Positions 1-7,426 are shown, counted from the first letter of the stretch. The stretch: DNA of 9,183 nt from Thermoplasmatota archaeon (GCA_016929175.1 JAFGJI010000155.1:1-9183), one strand, 5' to 3'. Notes: a model not told the origin generated them from the sequence alone. Made by a program: numbers and translations.

Positions 1-2565
1 CGGTACGGGGCTTTCTTCATCTTCAATATTTTCTATCATTGCAACGGCCTTGACCTTGTCGCCCTCGTTCAGCCTCATCACGATAACACCCTTGGCGACC
101 CGATTGACAAGTCGAATGCAGGAGGCAACGGTCCTAATTACCATCCCTTCCATTGATACCAGAAGGATCTCGGAATCCGGTTTCTCGGTCATGAGTTTGA
201 CCACCGGACCGGTTTCATCGATCTGGTCTGGATGGATGTTTATTACACCTGCAGAACCCCTTCGGGTCAGCCGGTATTTCTGTGCATAGGCCCTCTTGCC
301 GTAACCGTTCTCCGTGATGGTCAGCAGGATCGGGCCTTCCCCCGTCTCCTCCGCCTCTTCCCCGGCCTCCTCAAGCACCTCATCCTCTCCATTCTCATCT
401 GCAGGCTCGCCTCCCACACCCGGTATGACCGCAAGCGACACTACCCTGTCGCTGTCGTACTTCATCCTCATACCAATAACACCCATCGAGGTCCTGCCCA
501 TGGCCCTGACGTCCGATACCCGGAACCTGTTTGCCATGCCCCCCTCGGTCGCAAGAACGGCTTCGTTGTCCTCGCTGCAAAGCTGGGTCGAGACCAGCTC
601 GTCCCCCTCGTTCAATATAATCGCCTTTATCCCGGTCGATCGAGGGCGTGAATAGAATTCAAGGCTTGTTCTTTTAACGAGGCCGTTCCTGGTGGCGAAG
701 AGCAGATACCGGTCCGTATCGAAATCGGATACCGCAATAAAGGACCTAACCACTTCGCCATCTTCCAGGTTAGGGAGCAGATGGATGATGGGTCTCCCCT
801 TCGCCTGTCTCGATCCTGAGGGGATATCATAGCCCTTGACCCAGAATACCTTCCCAAGCGAAGTGAAAAGCAGTATGTAATCGTGGCTCGAACAGATGAA
901 CATGTCCACCACGTAATCCTCATCCTTGATACCCATTCCCCTGAGACCCTTGCCTCCGCGGTTCTGTATCTTGTATGTGTCCAGGTCCATCCTCTTTATA
1001 TATCCCGTATTGGTGATCGTCACAACGATATCCCTGCGTACGATAAGGTCCTCGATGTCCATCTCCTCCGCATCGGGCTCGATCATGGTCCTTCTGGGAT
1101 CGCTGAACTTCTCCTTCAGATAGACCAGATCCTCGGAAATGATGCCATCGACCCTTTCCGGTCTCTCAAGGATGTCCTCGTAATCTGCGATGGTCTCGAC
1201 GAGCTTCCTGCCCTCCTCCTTGATGGCACCGCTTTCAAGCGAGGTAAGCTTCTGCAGTTTCATGTCAAGGATCGCCTTGGCCTGTATCTCGGACAGTTCG
1301 AACTTCTCCATCAACCCAGACTGGGCCACAGCCACATCGTTCGATGCGCGGATCAACCTGATGACCTCATCTATGTTGTCCAGGGCTATGATGAGCCCCT
1401 CGATGATGTGGAGCCTTTCCCTTGCCTTCTTCAGATCGAAGGTCACCCTTCGTCTGATGACGTTCCTCCTATGCTCGAGGAAGACGACAAGTATCTCCTT
1501 CAACGTCAATATCCTGGGCTGACCATTGACAATGGCCAGATTGATGATCCCGAAGGTTGACTGAAGGTCCGAGTGAGCATATAGCTTGTTGAGAACTACC
1601 TCCGGGACGGCTTCCTTCTTGAGCTCGAACACTACCCTCAGGCCATCCTTGTCGCTCTCATCCCTGATGTCGGAGATCCCGTCGAATAGTTTTGCCTTGA
1701 CCAGTTCCGCTATCTTCTGGAGCATGTTCGATTTGTTGACCATGTAGGGGATCTCGGTGACTATTATTCGGTGCCTCCCGCTCTCGGTCTCCTCTATCTC
1801 TGCCTTTCCTCTGACCGTTACCTTGCCCCTTCCCGTGGAATATGCCTGATAGACCCCGTTCTTGCCGTATATCGTTCCGCCTGTCGGAAAATCCGGTGCC
1901 GGGATGGTCTCCATCAATTTCAGGATATCCACTTCGGGGTCCCCAAGCAGTAATAAAAGTCCATCCACCACCTCTCCGAGGTTGTGAGGGGGCATGTTGG
2001 TCGCCATTCCGACCGCGATCCCCGACGTTCCGTTGACCATGAGGTTGGGTAGTTTTGACGGAAGGACCGTGGGTTCCATGAGGCTTCCGTCATAATTGGG
2101 GACCATGTCCACGGTATCCTTTTCGATGTCCTCGAGCATCTCCATGGCTATCTTGGTGGTCCTGGATTCCGTGTATCTCATGGCAGCTGCCGAATCCCCG
2201 TCGATGGAGCCGAAGTTGCCCTGGCCGTCTATCAGGGGATATCTGAGCGAGAAGTTCTGTGCCATCCGTACCATGGCGTCATACACTGCCGAATCCCCGT
2301 GCGGGTGATACTTACCAAGAACATCCCCCACCACCCTGGCGGACTTCTTGTAAGATTTTCCGAATACCATCCCGCCCTCGTTCATGGCGTGCAGTATCCT
2401 CCTGTGGACCGGTTTCAGTCCGTCCCTTGCATCCGGAAGTGCCCTCCCCACAATAACAGACATTGAATAGTTCAGATAGGAGGTGCTGAGCTCCTCCACC
2501 AGCTCTTTTCCGAGGATACCCCCTCGCTCTATCTTCTCCAATGGCCCCTCGCCCTCAGATGTCAA
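1..2565 (-). CDS. gyrA: DNA gyrase subunit A (3' end cut by window edge)
   Basis: This is the cleavage/rejoining and DNA-wrapping subunit of type IIA topoisomerase gyrase, which acts with GyrB as A2B2. The frame is open for all 855 codons and runs off the left edge. The last visible residues are acidic (NIEDEE) and follow the final wrapping-domain strands, so only a few codons should be missing. The start is TTG at 2565: SD AGGAGGTGA (2572-2580) lies 6 nt upstream, and the conserved N-terminus (SYLNYSMSVIVGRALPD) needs a start well before the first ATG at 2463. Visible motifs are catalytic Tyr131 in AAMRYTES, HPHGDSAVYD with Ser92 and Asp96 (E. coli Ser83/Asp87, wild type), and the GyrA box QNRGGKG at residues 534-540, which separates it from ParC. 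A strongly acidic insert occupies about residues 718-743 of the C-terminal domain. The start overlaps the gyrB end by 11 nt, implying translational coupling. Confidence 0.96.
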   Translation of the reverse strand, partial: MTSEGEGPLEKIERGGILGKELVEELSTSYLNYSMSVIVGRALPDARDGLKPVHRRILHAMNEGGMVFGKSYKKSARVVGDVLGKYHPHGDSAVYDAMVRMAQNFSLRYPLIDGQGNFGSIDGDSAAAMRYTESRTTKIAMEMLEDIEKDTVDMVPNYDGSLMEPTVLPSKLPNLMVNGTSGIAVGMATNMPPHNLGEVVDGLLLLLGDPEVDILKLMETIPAPDFPTGGTIYGKNGVYQAYSTGRGKVTVRGKAEIEETESGRHRIIVTEIPYMVNKSNMLQKIAELVKAKLFDGISDIRDESDKDGLRVVFELKKEAVPEVVLNKLYAHSDLQSTFGIINLAIVNGQPRILTLKEILVVFLEHRRNVIRRRVTFDLKKARERLHIIEGLIIALDNIDEVIRLIRASNDVAVAQSGLMEKFELSEIQAKAILDMKLQKLTSLESGAIKEEGRKLVETIADYEDILERPERVDGIISEDLVYLKEKFSDPRRTMIEPDAEEMDIEDLIVRRDIVVTITNTGYIKRMDLDTYKIQNRGGKGLRGMGIKDEDYVVDMFICSSHDYILLFTSLGKVFWVKGYDIPSGSRQAKGRPIIHLLPNLEDGEVVRSFIAVSDFDTDRYLLFATRNGLVKRTSLEFYSRPRSTGIKAIILNEGDELVSTQLCSEDNEAVLATEGGMANRFRVSDVRAMGRTSMGVIGMRMKYDSDRVVSLAVIPGVGGEPADENGEDEVLEEAGEEAEETGEGPILLTITENGYGKRAYAQKYRLTRRGSAGVINIHPDQIDETGPVVKLMTEKPDSEILLVSMEGMVIRTVASCIRLVNRVAKGVIVMRLNEGDKVKAVAMIENIEDEESPVP

Positions 2566-4489
2566 GGTCTGTCACCTCCTGCGCGTGGGCTTCTATGAAC
2601 TCCTTCCTTGGTTGGACCTGGTCCCCCATCAAGATAGTGAACATCTCATCCGCACGAACCGCATCCTCCACGGTCACGCGGAGGAGGGTGCGGGATGCCG
2701 GGTCCATGGTGGTCTCCCATAGTTGACCAGGGTTCATCTCTCCCAGACCTTTGTAACGTTGCAGGTAAATCCCCTGCGAACCGAGTATCCTTACGAGTTC
2801 GTCCTTCCTCTCCTCCGAGAAACAGTAGAATTCCTGCTTTCCCTTCCTCACCTTGTAGAGGGGGGGCTGTGCAATGTAGAGGTGTCCGCTGTTTATCAGA
2901 GCCTGCATGTGCCTGTAGAAGAATGTCAGGAGGAGGGTTCGTATATGGGCTCCATCCACATCCGCATCGGTCATTATTATGATCTTGTGGTATCGGAGCG
3001 AGGCTGTATCGAACTCGTCCCCTATACCGCATCCGAGAGCCGTTATCATGGCCCTGATCTCATTGTTCGACAGGATCCGGTCCAATCGGGCCTTCTCCAC
3101 GTTCAGGATCTTGCCCCTGAGGGGAAGTATCGCCTGGAAAGCCCGGTCCCTCCCCTGTTTGGCGGAACCCCCGGCCGAATCCCCTTCAACAATGAACAAT
3201 TCCGAGGTGTTTGGATCCCTGGACTGGCAGTCTGACAGTTTTCCCGGAAGCCCGGACCCTTCTAGGAGGCCTTTTCTTCTTGTAAGTTCGCGGGCTTTTC
3301 TTGCAGCTTCCCTGGCCTGGGATGCCTGAAGGGATTTCTGAAGGATCTTCTCGGCTTCCCTGGGATGCTCCTCAAGATATTCCTTGAGCTTATCGTTAAG
3401 GAAGGTCTCCACGATACCCCTTACCTCGGAATTACCCAGCTTCGTCTTGGTCTGCCCCTCGAACTGCGGCTCCGGGACCTTCACGGATATTACTGCGGTG
3501 ATGCCCTCCCGTATGTCCTCTCCCTGGAGCTGCTGGTCCTTCTTGCAGATCTCTTCCTTCCTGGCGTGATCGTTGAAGGTACGGGTAAGCGCTCCCTTGA
3601 AACCGGACAGATGTGTGCCACCCTCCGAGGTGTTGATGTTGTTGGCATAGGAGAAGATGTTCTCCGAATATCCGTCCGTCCATTCCATCGCAACATCTAT
3701 TGTGATACCGTCCCCACCCCCTGAAAAGAAGATCGGGGTGTCTATCAGGGGAGTTCTGTTACGGTCGATGTGATCCACGAACGAGATAAGGCCACCTTCA
3801 TAATGATAGGCTTCCTCCTTCCCGGACAATTCGTCCCGAAGGACGATGCGTACACCGCTGTTCAGAAAGGCCAGCTCCTTCAATCGGTTCTCGAGGACCT
3901 CTGACCGGAACTCAAGGCTCGTGAATATGGCCTTATCTGGCATGAATAGGACGCAGGTTCCGGAAACTCCTTCCGGAGCGCTTCCAATGAGAACCACCCC
4001 CGTAACTGGCTTTCCCCTCTCGTACCTCTGAGAATAGACCTTTCCCCCCCTGGTGACCTTGACCTCCATGAAGCTGGACAGTGCATTAACGACCGATACT
4101 CCCACTCCGTGCAGACCTCCGGATACCTTGTATGTGCTCTTCTTGAACTTTCCCCCGGCATGCAGTCTCGTCATGGCGATCTCCAGCGCCGGAAGGTTGT
4201 ACTTGGGATGAATGTCCACAGGTATCCCTCTCCCATCGTCCTCCACGATCACTGCCCCATCCCTGGAAAGCGTGACGATGATATTGTTGCAGAAACCAGC
4301 CATTGCTTCATCGATGGAATTATCGACGACCTCGTAAACAAGGTGGTGCAATCCATGTGAATCTGTCGACCCGATGTACATCGCGGGCCTGACACGGACA
4401 CCCTCGAGCCCTTCCATCACCTCGATCGCCGAAGAATCATATTCCAAGGTATCCCGTTTCTTTCTCTCGATCGCTGTATCTTCCGTCAT
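2555..4489 (-). CDS. gyrB: DNA gyrase subunit B
   Basis: This is the ATPase subunit of DNA gyrase, 644 residues, the compact bacterial type without the E. coli-style insert in the C-terminal half. The GHKL ATPase domain shows EVVDNSIDEAMAG (Glu53 as the likely general base, Asn57 for Mg), DDGRGIP (84-90), HAGGKF (110-115) and GGLHGVGVSVVNALS (124-138). Arg147 aligns with the coumarin-contacting Arg136 of E. coli. The transducer domain has QTKTKLGN with Lys348 contacting the nucleotide. The TOPRIM domain has EGDSAGG (435-441), LPLRGKILNVEKA, DADVDG (508-513), and then the tail motif QRYKGLGEMN (577-586). Every key residue is present. It is the first gene of a gyrB-gyrA operon and diverges from gltX. 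Archaeal gyrases are generally regarded as acquired from bacteria. The ATG at 4489 gives a normal N-terminus; the nearby SD is weak (AAGGA very close to the start). Confidence 0.98.
   Translation of the reverse strand: MTEDTAIERKKRDTLEYDSSAIEVMEGLEGVRVRPAMYIGSTDSHGLHHLVYEVVDNSIDEAMAGFCNNIIVTLSRDGAVIVEDDGRGIPVDIHPKYNLPALEIAMTRLHAGGKFKKSTYKVSGGLHGVGVSVVNALSSFMEVKVTRGGKVYSQRYERGKPVTGVVLIGSAPEGVSGTCVLFMPDKAIFTSLEFRSEVLENRLKELAFLNSGVRIVLRDELSGKEEAYHYEGGLISFVDHIDRNRTPLIDTPIFFSGGGDGITIDVAMEWTDGYSENIFSYANNINTSEGGTHLSGFKGALTRTFNDHARKEEICKKDQQLQGEDIREGITAVISVKVPEPQFEGQTKTKLGNSEVRGIVETFLNDKLKEYLEEHPREAEKILQKSLQASQAREAARKARELTRRKGLLEGSGLPGKLSDCQSRDPNTSELFIVEGDSAGGSAKQGRDRAFQAILPLRGKILNVEKARLDRILSNNEIRAMITALGCGIGDEFDTASLRYHKIIIMTDADVDGAHIRTLLLTFFYRHMQALINSGHLYIAQPPLYKVRKGKQEFYCFSEERKDELVRILGSQGIYLQRYKGLGEMNPGQLWETTMDPASRTLLRVTVEDAVRADEMFTILMGDQVQPRKEFIEAHAQEVTDLDI
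2572..2580 (-). promoter_or_regulatory. Shine-Dalgarno site of gyrA
   Basis: The minus strand reads AGGAGGTGA, fully complementary to the usual 16S 3' end. It lies 6 nt before the TTG at 2565 and inside the last codons of gyrB. It fixes the gyrA start at a non-ATG codon and supports reinitiation by ribosomes finishing gyrB. Confidence 0.85.
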
Positions 4490-4512
4490 GGTCCTTCAAC
4501 CACCCTCAAGAG

Positions 4513-4522
4513 GCATATGCCC
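4513..4522. promoter_or_regulatory. 10-bp palindrome in gyrB leader
   Basis: GGCATATGCC is a perfect 10-bp palindrome 24-33 nt upstream of the gyrB ATG. It could be a protein-binding site. Its CATATG core sits about 28 bp from the start codon, so it could also be a weak TATA element for a short-leader transcript. Palindromes this short occur by chance, so the call is tentative. Confidence 0.25.
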
Positions 4523-4593
4523 CGGCAAATCCCATACTCTTCCGAGCGCATCCCATCATAGTATCCCTGCGGGGGGGCATATTGTGCTTTGAA

Positions 4594-4601
4594 TATTTAA
4601 A
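4594..4601 (-). promoter_or_regulatory. Probable TATA box of the gyrB-gyrA operon
   Basis: The minus strand reads TTTAAATA, a good archaeal TATA box. Transcription would start about 25 bp downstream, near 4570, giving a leader of about 80 nt before the gyrB ATG. It is the most A/T-rich element upstream of gyrB. The core TTTAAA is its own complement, so direction cannot be read from it alone. Confidence 0.5.
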
Positions 4602-4606
4602 GTACT

Positions 4607-4631
4607 TATACGCGCGCGCATGCGCGCGTAC
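4607..4631. repeat. Alternating pyrimidine-purine tract with GC-rich palindrome (Z-DNA prone)
   Basis: All 25 bases alternate pyrimidine and purine: TATA, then CG/CA steps, then TG/CG steps ending TAC. The centre (4613-4628) is a 16-bp perfect palindrome, CGCGCGCATGCGCGCG. Mostly CG-repeat tracts of this kind are the best-established Z-DNA formers under negative supercoiling and could also extrude a cruciform. The tract sits between the TATA boxes of the divergent gyrB and gltX promoters, in otherwise A/T-rich DNA. Confidence 0.7.
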
Positions 4632-4662
4632 TATAGAGGACCTGATAGATACGAATGATAAG

Positions 4663-4669
4663 ATTATAT
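4663..4669 (+). promoter_or_regulatory. Probable TATA box of gltX
   Basis: ATTATAT is preceded by purine-rich GATAAG, which could serve as a BRE. Its centre is about 27 bp upstream of the ATG at 4694. That spacing predicts a transcript starting at or within a few bases of the start codon, so a leaderless mRNA. This argues against the in-frame ATG at 4655, which lies upstream of the box. Confidence 0.55.
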
Positions 4670-4693
4670 CGAAGGAGAACATGCAGGTTGACC

Positions 4694-6385
4694 ATGGAGG
4701 AGGAGATCCTCGCTTTTGCCCTCCAGAACGCTCTCGAGCACGGAGGTAAGGCCCAGGCGGGTCCAGTTATGGGAAAGGCCATGGCTTTGTTCCCGGACCT
4801 TAGAAGGGACCCAAAAAATGCTTCCGCCAAGGTAAGAAAGATAGTGGAGGAGGTGAACTCCCTTACTCCTGAAATGCAGAGGGAAAGGCTGTCGCTCATG
4901 GGGGGCCCGAGGGAAACCATTAAAAGGGACAGGAAGACCGGCCTTCCAGACCTTGAAGGAGCTGTCATGGGGGAGGTCGTGATGAGGTTTGCACCCGGAC
5001 CTTCTGGCCCTCTTCACATCGGTCACTCAAGAGCTGCAATACTGAACGACGAGTACTGTAAGAAGTACAAAGGAAAGTTCATTCTCAGGTTCGAGGACAC
5101 GAACCCGGACCGGATAGATCCGGACGCATACGACATGATACCTCAGGATCTCGAATGGCTAGGTGTGAACACTGATGAGACCTTCGTCCAATCTGACCGT
5201 TTCGATACTTATTACCACGTTGCGAAGGATCTTATCCTGGCGGGAGCCGCATATGTTTGTACGATCGACACCGAGGTCTGGAGGAGTATGAAGCTCGCCG
5301 GAAAGGCCGTGGAAGAAAGGGATGATGGGCCGGAGGTCCAGCTCGAGAGATGGGACCGGATGCTGGACGGCACCTATTCCGAAGGCGAGGCGTCACTTGT
5401 CGTCAAGACCGACCTCGATCACAGGAATCCCGCGGTAAGGGACTTCATAGGTATGAGGATCAAGGACGACCCCCACCCCCGAACGAAGGACAGGTTCCGG
5501 GTTTACCCGCTGTACAACCTCTCAGTAGCCATAGATGATCACATTATGGGGTGTACCCACATCCTCCGGGGCAAGGACCATCTGAACAACACACTGAGAC
5601 AGGAATACGTCTACCGTCATCTTGACTGGGATCTGCCAAAGTTCATACACTACGGTCTGGTTTCCATCCCGGAATCTATCCTGAAGACCTCACTTATAAG
5701 ACAAGAGATAACAAACGGGAATTATTCCGGCTGGTCGGATGTAAGGTTGGGGACGCTGCAAGCCCTGGCTGCCCGGGGTTTCGATCCAAAGGCCCTCAGG
5801 GATTATTGGACCGAGACCGGTATAAAATCTGTCGATATCAACTTCTCATGGGATACCCTGTATGCAAAGAACCGAACCCTGATAGACAATAAAGCCCGCA
5901 GGTTCTTCTTCGTTCCGTCCCCCACTCCACTCATCTTTGAATATGGCGGTGTACTCGAAGCGAACATCCCATATCATCCCGAGAGGCCGGAGATGGGGGT
6001 TAGAAAACACCGGATTGCACCTCACAACGGGACGATCAGGCTTTGCATCCCCGAGAAGGACCTCAGAGAAGCGGGGAATGGTTCCGTTGTCAGGCTCAAG
6101 GACCTCTGTAATGTGAAGTTGATGGACGTTTCAAAGGGGATCGGTGAATTTGCCGGTACCGATGTCTCCATTATCAGGGAGGTAAAAGGGAGGATCGTTC
6201 AGTGGGTTTTGGAGGATTCCGAACCCCTGGAGATATACACTCCCGAAGGCGAGGTAGTGAAGGGGCTTGTTGAACCAGGTATCACCAACACGGTATCGAA
6301 TGGTGACATGATCCAGTTCGAGAGGGTTGGCTACTGCCGGGTGTTTTTTGACCACGGCATGAAGGCAAATATGGCCCATGAATGA
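4694..6385 (+). CDS. gltX: Glutamyl-tRNA synthetase, archaeal type
   Basis: This class Ib aminoacyl-tRNA synthetase attaches glutamate to tRNA-Glu. Archaeal forms are usually non-discriminating and also make Glu-tRNA-Gln, which GatDE amidates. From the ATG at 4694 it has 563 residues, normal for the archaeal family. An N-terminal helical region (ALQNALEHGGKA at 9-20) matches archaeal GluRS and GlnRS. The Rossmann catalytic core starts at RFAPGPSGPLHIGHSRA, with the HIGH signature at 108-111, and continues through RFEDTNPDR (132-140) and HILRGKDHLNNT (289-300). The KMSKS-like loop is LKTSLIRQEI (330-339), followed by GWSDVRLGTLQALAARG. Residues from about 400 to the end form the beta-barrel anticodon-binding region of the GlnRS-like branch, unlike bacterial GluRS. 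An in-frame ATG at 4655 would add 13 basic residues but lies upstream of the TATA box, so I prefer 4694. Confidence 0.96.
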   Translation: MEEEILAFALQNALEHGGKAQAGPVMGKAMALFPDLRRDPKNASAKVRKIVEEVNSLTPEMQRERLSLMGGPRETIKRDRKTGLPDLEGAVMGEVVMRFAPGPSGPLHIGHSRAAILNDEYCKKYKGKFILRFEDTNPDRIDPDAYDMIPQDLEWLGVNTDETFVQSDRFDTYYHVAKDLILAGAAYVCTIDTEVWRSMKLAGKAVEERDDGPEVQLERWDRMLDGTYSEGEASLVVKTDLDHRNPAVRDFIGMRIKDDPHPRTKDRFRVYPLYNLSVAIDDHIMGCTHILRGKDHLNNTLRQEYVYRHLDWDLPKFIHYGLVSIPESILKTSLIRQEITNGNYSGWSDVRLGTLQALAARGFDPKALRDYWTETGIKSVDINFSWDTLYAKNRTLIDNKARRFFFVPSPTPLIFEYGGVLEANIPYHPERPEMGVRKHRIAPHNGTIRLCIPEKDLREAGNGSVVRLKDLCNVKLMDVSKGIGEFAGTDVSIIREVKGRIVQWVLEDSEPLEIYTPEGEVVKGLVEPGITNTVSNGDMIQFERVGYCRVFFDHGMKANMAHE

Positions 6386-6389
6386 ATTG

Positions 6390-6409
6390 GGACCCCACGG
6401 GATGTCCCT
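6390..6409 (+). terminator. Weak hairpin after gltX
   Basis: GGGAC (near 6390) can pair with GTCCC (near 6405) across a short loop just after the gltX stop. The stem is only 5 bp and no T-run follows. It may help end the gltX transcript, but archaeal termination depends mainly on T-runs, so support is weak. Confidence 0.15.
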
Positions 6410-6418
6410 TATCCATAC

Positions 6419-6426
6419 TAATATAG
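6419..6426 (+). promoter_or_regulatory. Probable TATA box of the 39-codon small ORF
   Basis: TAATATAG is centred about 24-25 bp upstream of the ATG at 6447. This is the spacing expected for an archaeal leaderless transcript. It sits in the short gap after the gltX stop, so transcription here need not depend on gltX. Confidence 0.5.
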
Positions 6427-6446
6427 GCAATTTCCATGGATAGAGC

Positions 6447-6566
6447 ATGAGTTATTACACTTCTCGTAAAAATGGCGGGATACCGATAGATCATGATTTC
6501 ATCGAAGAGGTTCGCAGGATATCCATGAGAAGGAAGGGGCTCATCACCGATGACGAACCCCATTAG
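6447..6566 (+). CDS. Small hypothetical protein, 39 residues
   Basis: The frame runs ATG at 6447 to TAG at 6564-6566. I do not recognise the product. It begins MSYYTSRKNGGIPIDHD and ends RRKGLITDDEPH. It has no cysteine, signal peptide or membrane segment. A basic middle (EEVRRISMRRKG) is flanked by an acidic end, and residues 16-30 could form an amphipathic helix. Support for a real gene is a TATA-like box at archaeal leaderless distance, a fit to the otherwise empty 221-bp gap between gltX and the phosphatase, and codons resembling the neighbours (frequent ATC, AGG, GAT). Longer ORFs on the opposite strand here look like shadows. No SD precedes the ATG. Function is unknown; a nucleic-acid-binding or regulatory micro-protein is possible but is only a guess. 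Confidence 0.55.
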   Translation: MSYYTSRKNGGIPIDHDFIEEVRRISMRRKGLITDDEPH

Positions 6567-6580
6567 AAAGCAACAGCAAG

Positions 6581-6586
6581 ATATAA
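6581..6586 (+). promoter_or_regulatory. Probable TATA box of the phosphatase-nadK unit
   Basis: ATATAA follows a purine-rich AGCAAG and is centred about 24 bp upstream of the ATG at 6607. No SD lies before that ATG, so the phosphatase mRNA is predicted to be leaderless or nearly so. Confidence 0.55.
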
Positions 6587-6606
6587 CTACCTTCTAACCT
6601 TCTTTA

Positions 6607-7413
6607 ATGGGTGTGTCCGACCTTCAGCATCTAAGGTCGATCGGGGCTGCGGTCTCAGATCACATACGTGCATTATTCCCTCATGGAGGCGGGGGGGAGC
6701 GCATCGGTATCGGTGCCGGCGGAGATTGGACAAAGCAGATAGATCTCCAGGCAGAAACGTTCGCTCTGGATCGGGTCCGTGACATGGGGATGGAATGGAA
6801 CATACTTTCAGAAGAGATCGGCTACCTTGACAGAGGTTCGGATAAGACCCTTATAATCGATCCTATCGACGGGACCTACAATGCCGTAAACGCGCTGCCG
6901 TTCTATGCAACGTCCCTCGCGATCATGGGTTCGGACGGGGAGATAGACGCGGGGGTCGTCTGCGATATTCCGATGAGACGATCCTTCCATGCGGAAAGAG
7001 GCAGGGGCGCCTATCTCGACGATGAGCGTATAAGGACCAGGGATTATATCGAATCCCGTGCGGTATTCTCTTCCTTTCTAGAGCCTGGCTCCATGGAGGA
7101 CAACCGAACGCTCCTGTCATGGCCAAAGAGAGTGCGATATTTCGGAGCTGTCTCGCTGGAGGTCTGCTTCGTGGCAAAAGGGTCTTTCGATCTATTCGCT
7201 CTGTTCTCGAGGATACCAAGGATCACAGACCTGGCTGCAGCCCACCTCATCCTCAAGGAAGCAGGGGGCAAACATATGAAGATCCGAACAGACGGAACCT
7301 GGGCAGATTATCATCCCTTCAAAGAAAGCGATATCAGGGGGGTCCTCGCTATAGGGGACCCCACCGCTGCTGAGAGAATGATCGAGATTTCCCGAGCCGC
7401 AAGGCCTCGATAG
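6607..7413 (+). CDS. Inositol monophosphatase-family phosphatase (IMPase/FBPase, possible NADP phosphatase)
   Basis: This is a Mg-dependent sugar- or nucleotide-phosphate phosphatase of the archaeal IMPase/type IV FBPase family. At 268 residues it has the usual length. Metal and catalytic motifs are in order: GGDWTKQIDLQAE (38-50), Glu69/Glu70 in ILSEEIG, DPIDGT (85-90), a GAVSLEVCFVAKGSFDLFA region (180-198), and TDLAAAHLILKEAGG (207-221) with Asp208 as metal ligand. The tryptophan usual before that Asp is Thr here. Archaeal members hydrolyse inositol-1-phosphate or fructose-1,6-bisphosphate. The Methanocaldococcus MJ0917 protein fuses such a domain to NAD kinase and has NADP phosphatase activity. 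Since the next gene is NAD kinase, 13 nt away with its SD overlapping this stop codon, NADP or NADPH dephosphorylation is plausible. The substrate cannot be decided from sequence. Confidence 0.9.
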   Translation: MGVSDLQHLRSIGAAVSDHIRALFPHGGGGERIGIGAGGDWTKQIDLQAETFALDRVRDMGMEWNILSEEIGYLDRGSDKTLIIDPIDGTYNAVNALPFYATSLAIMGSDGEIDAGVVCDIPMRRSFHAERGRGAYLDDERIRTRDYIESRAVFSSFLEPGSMEDNRTLLSWPKRVRYFGAVSLEVCFVAKGSFDLFALFSRIPRITDLAAAHLILKEAGGKHMKIRTDGTWADYHPFKESDIRGVLAIGDPTAAERMIEISRAARPR

Positions 7414-7419
7414 GAGGTG
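7412..7419 (+). promoter_or_regulatory. Shine-Dalgarno site of nadK
   Basis: AGGAGGTG lies 7 nt before the ATG at 7427 and overlaps the TAG stop of the phosphatase gene (7411-7413). This fixes the nadK start and suggests translational coupling within one transcript. Confidence 0.85.
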
Positions 7420-7426
7420 CAGAATC

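Larger units (their letters stand above)
4490..4693. other. Divergent gyrB-gltX intergenic region
   Basis: This 204-bp gap separates the divergent gyrB and gltX starts. From left to right it holds the probable gyrB leader with a 10-bp palindrome GGCATATGCC (4513-4522), a run of seven G (4571-4577), a TATA-like box for gyrB (4594-4601), a 25-nt alternating pyrimidine-purine tract (4607-4631), and a TATA-like box for gltX (4663-4669). No additional gene is supported here. Confidence 0.8.

Noticed and set aside
883..1560. A 225-codon plus-strand ORF inside gyrA
   Set aside because: It is antisense to gyrA and codon-aligned with it; it stays open only because gyrA avoids TTA, CTA and TCA codons. 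The product shows no domain pattern.
2463..2565. ATG at 2463 as the gyrA start
   Set aside because: It would remove the conserved residues just before SVIVGRALPD, and no SD precedes it, whereas TTG at 2565 has a strong SD.
4497..4502. CAACCA near the gyrB start as a second site for the regulator
   Set aside because: It is only one 6-base half-site with no matching arm, easily due to chance.
4571..4577. Run of seven G upstream of gyrB
   Set aside because: A single G-run without partners cannot form an intramolecular quadruplex; no function can be claimed.
4655..4693. Upstream in-frame ATG as the gltX start
   Set aside because: It would add 13 basic residues not expected in archaeal GluRS, and the probable TATA box lies downstream of it.
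6131..6563. Minus-strand ORFs overlapping the gltX end and the small ORF
   Set aside because: They overlap the well-supported gltX coding region or its shadow, lack promoter or SD signals, and show no recognisable motif.
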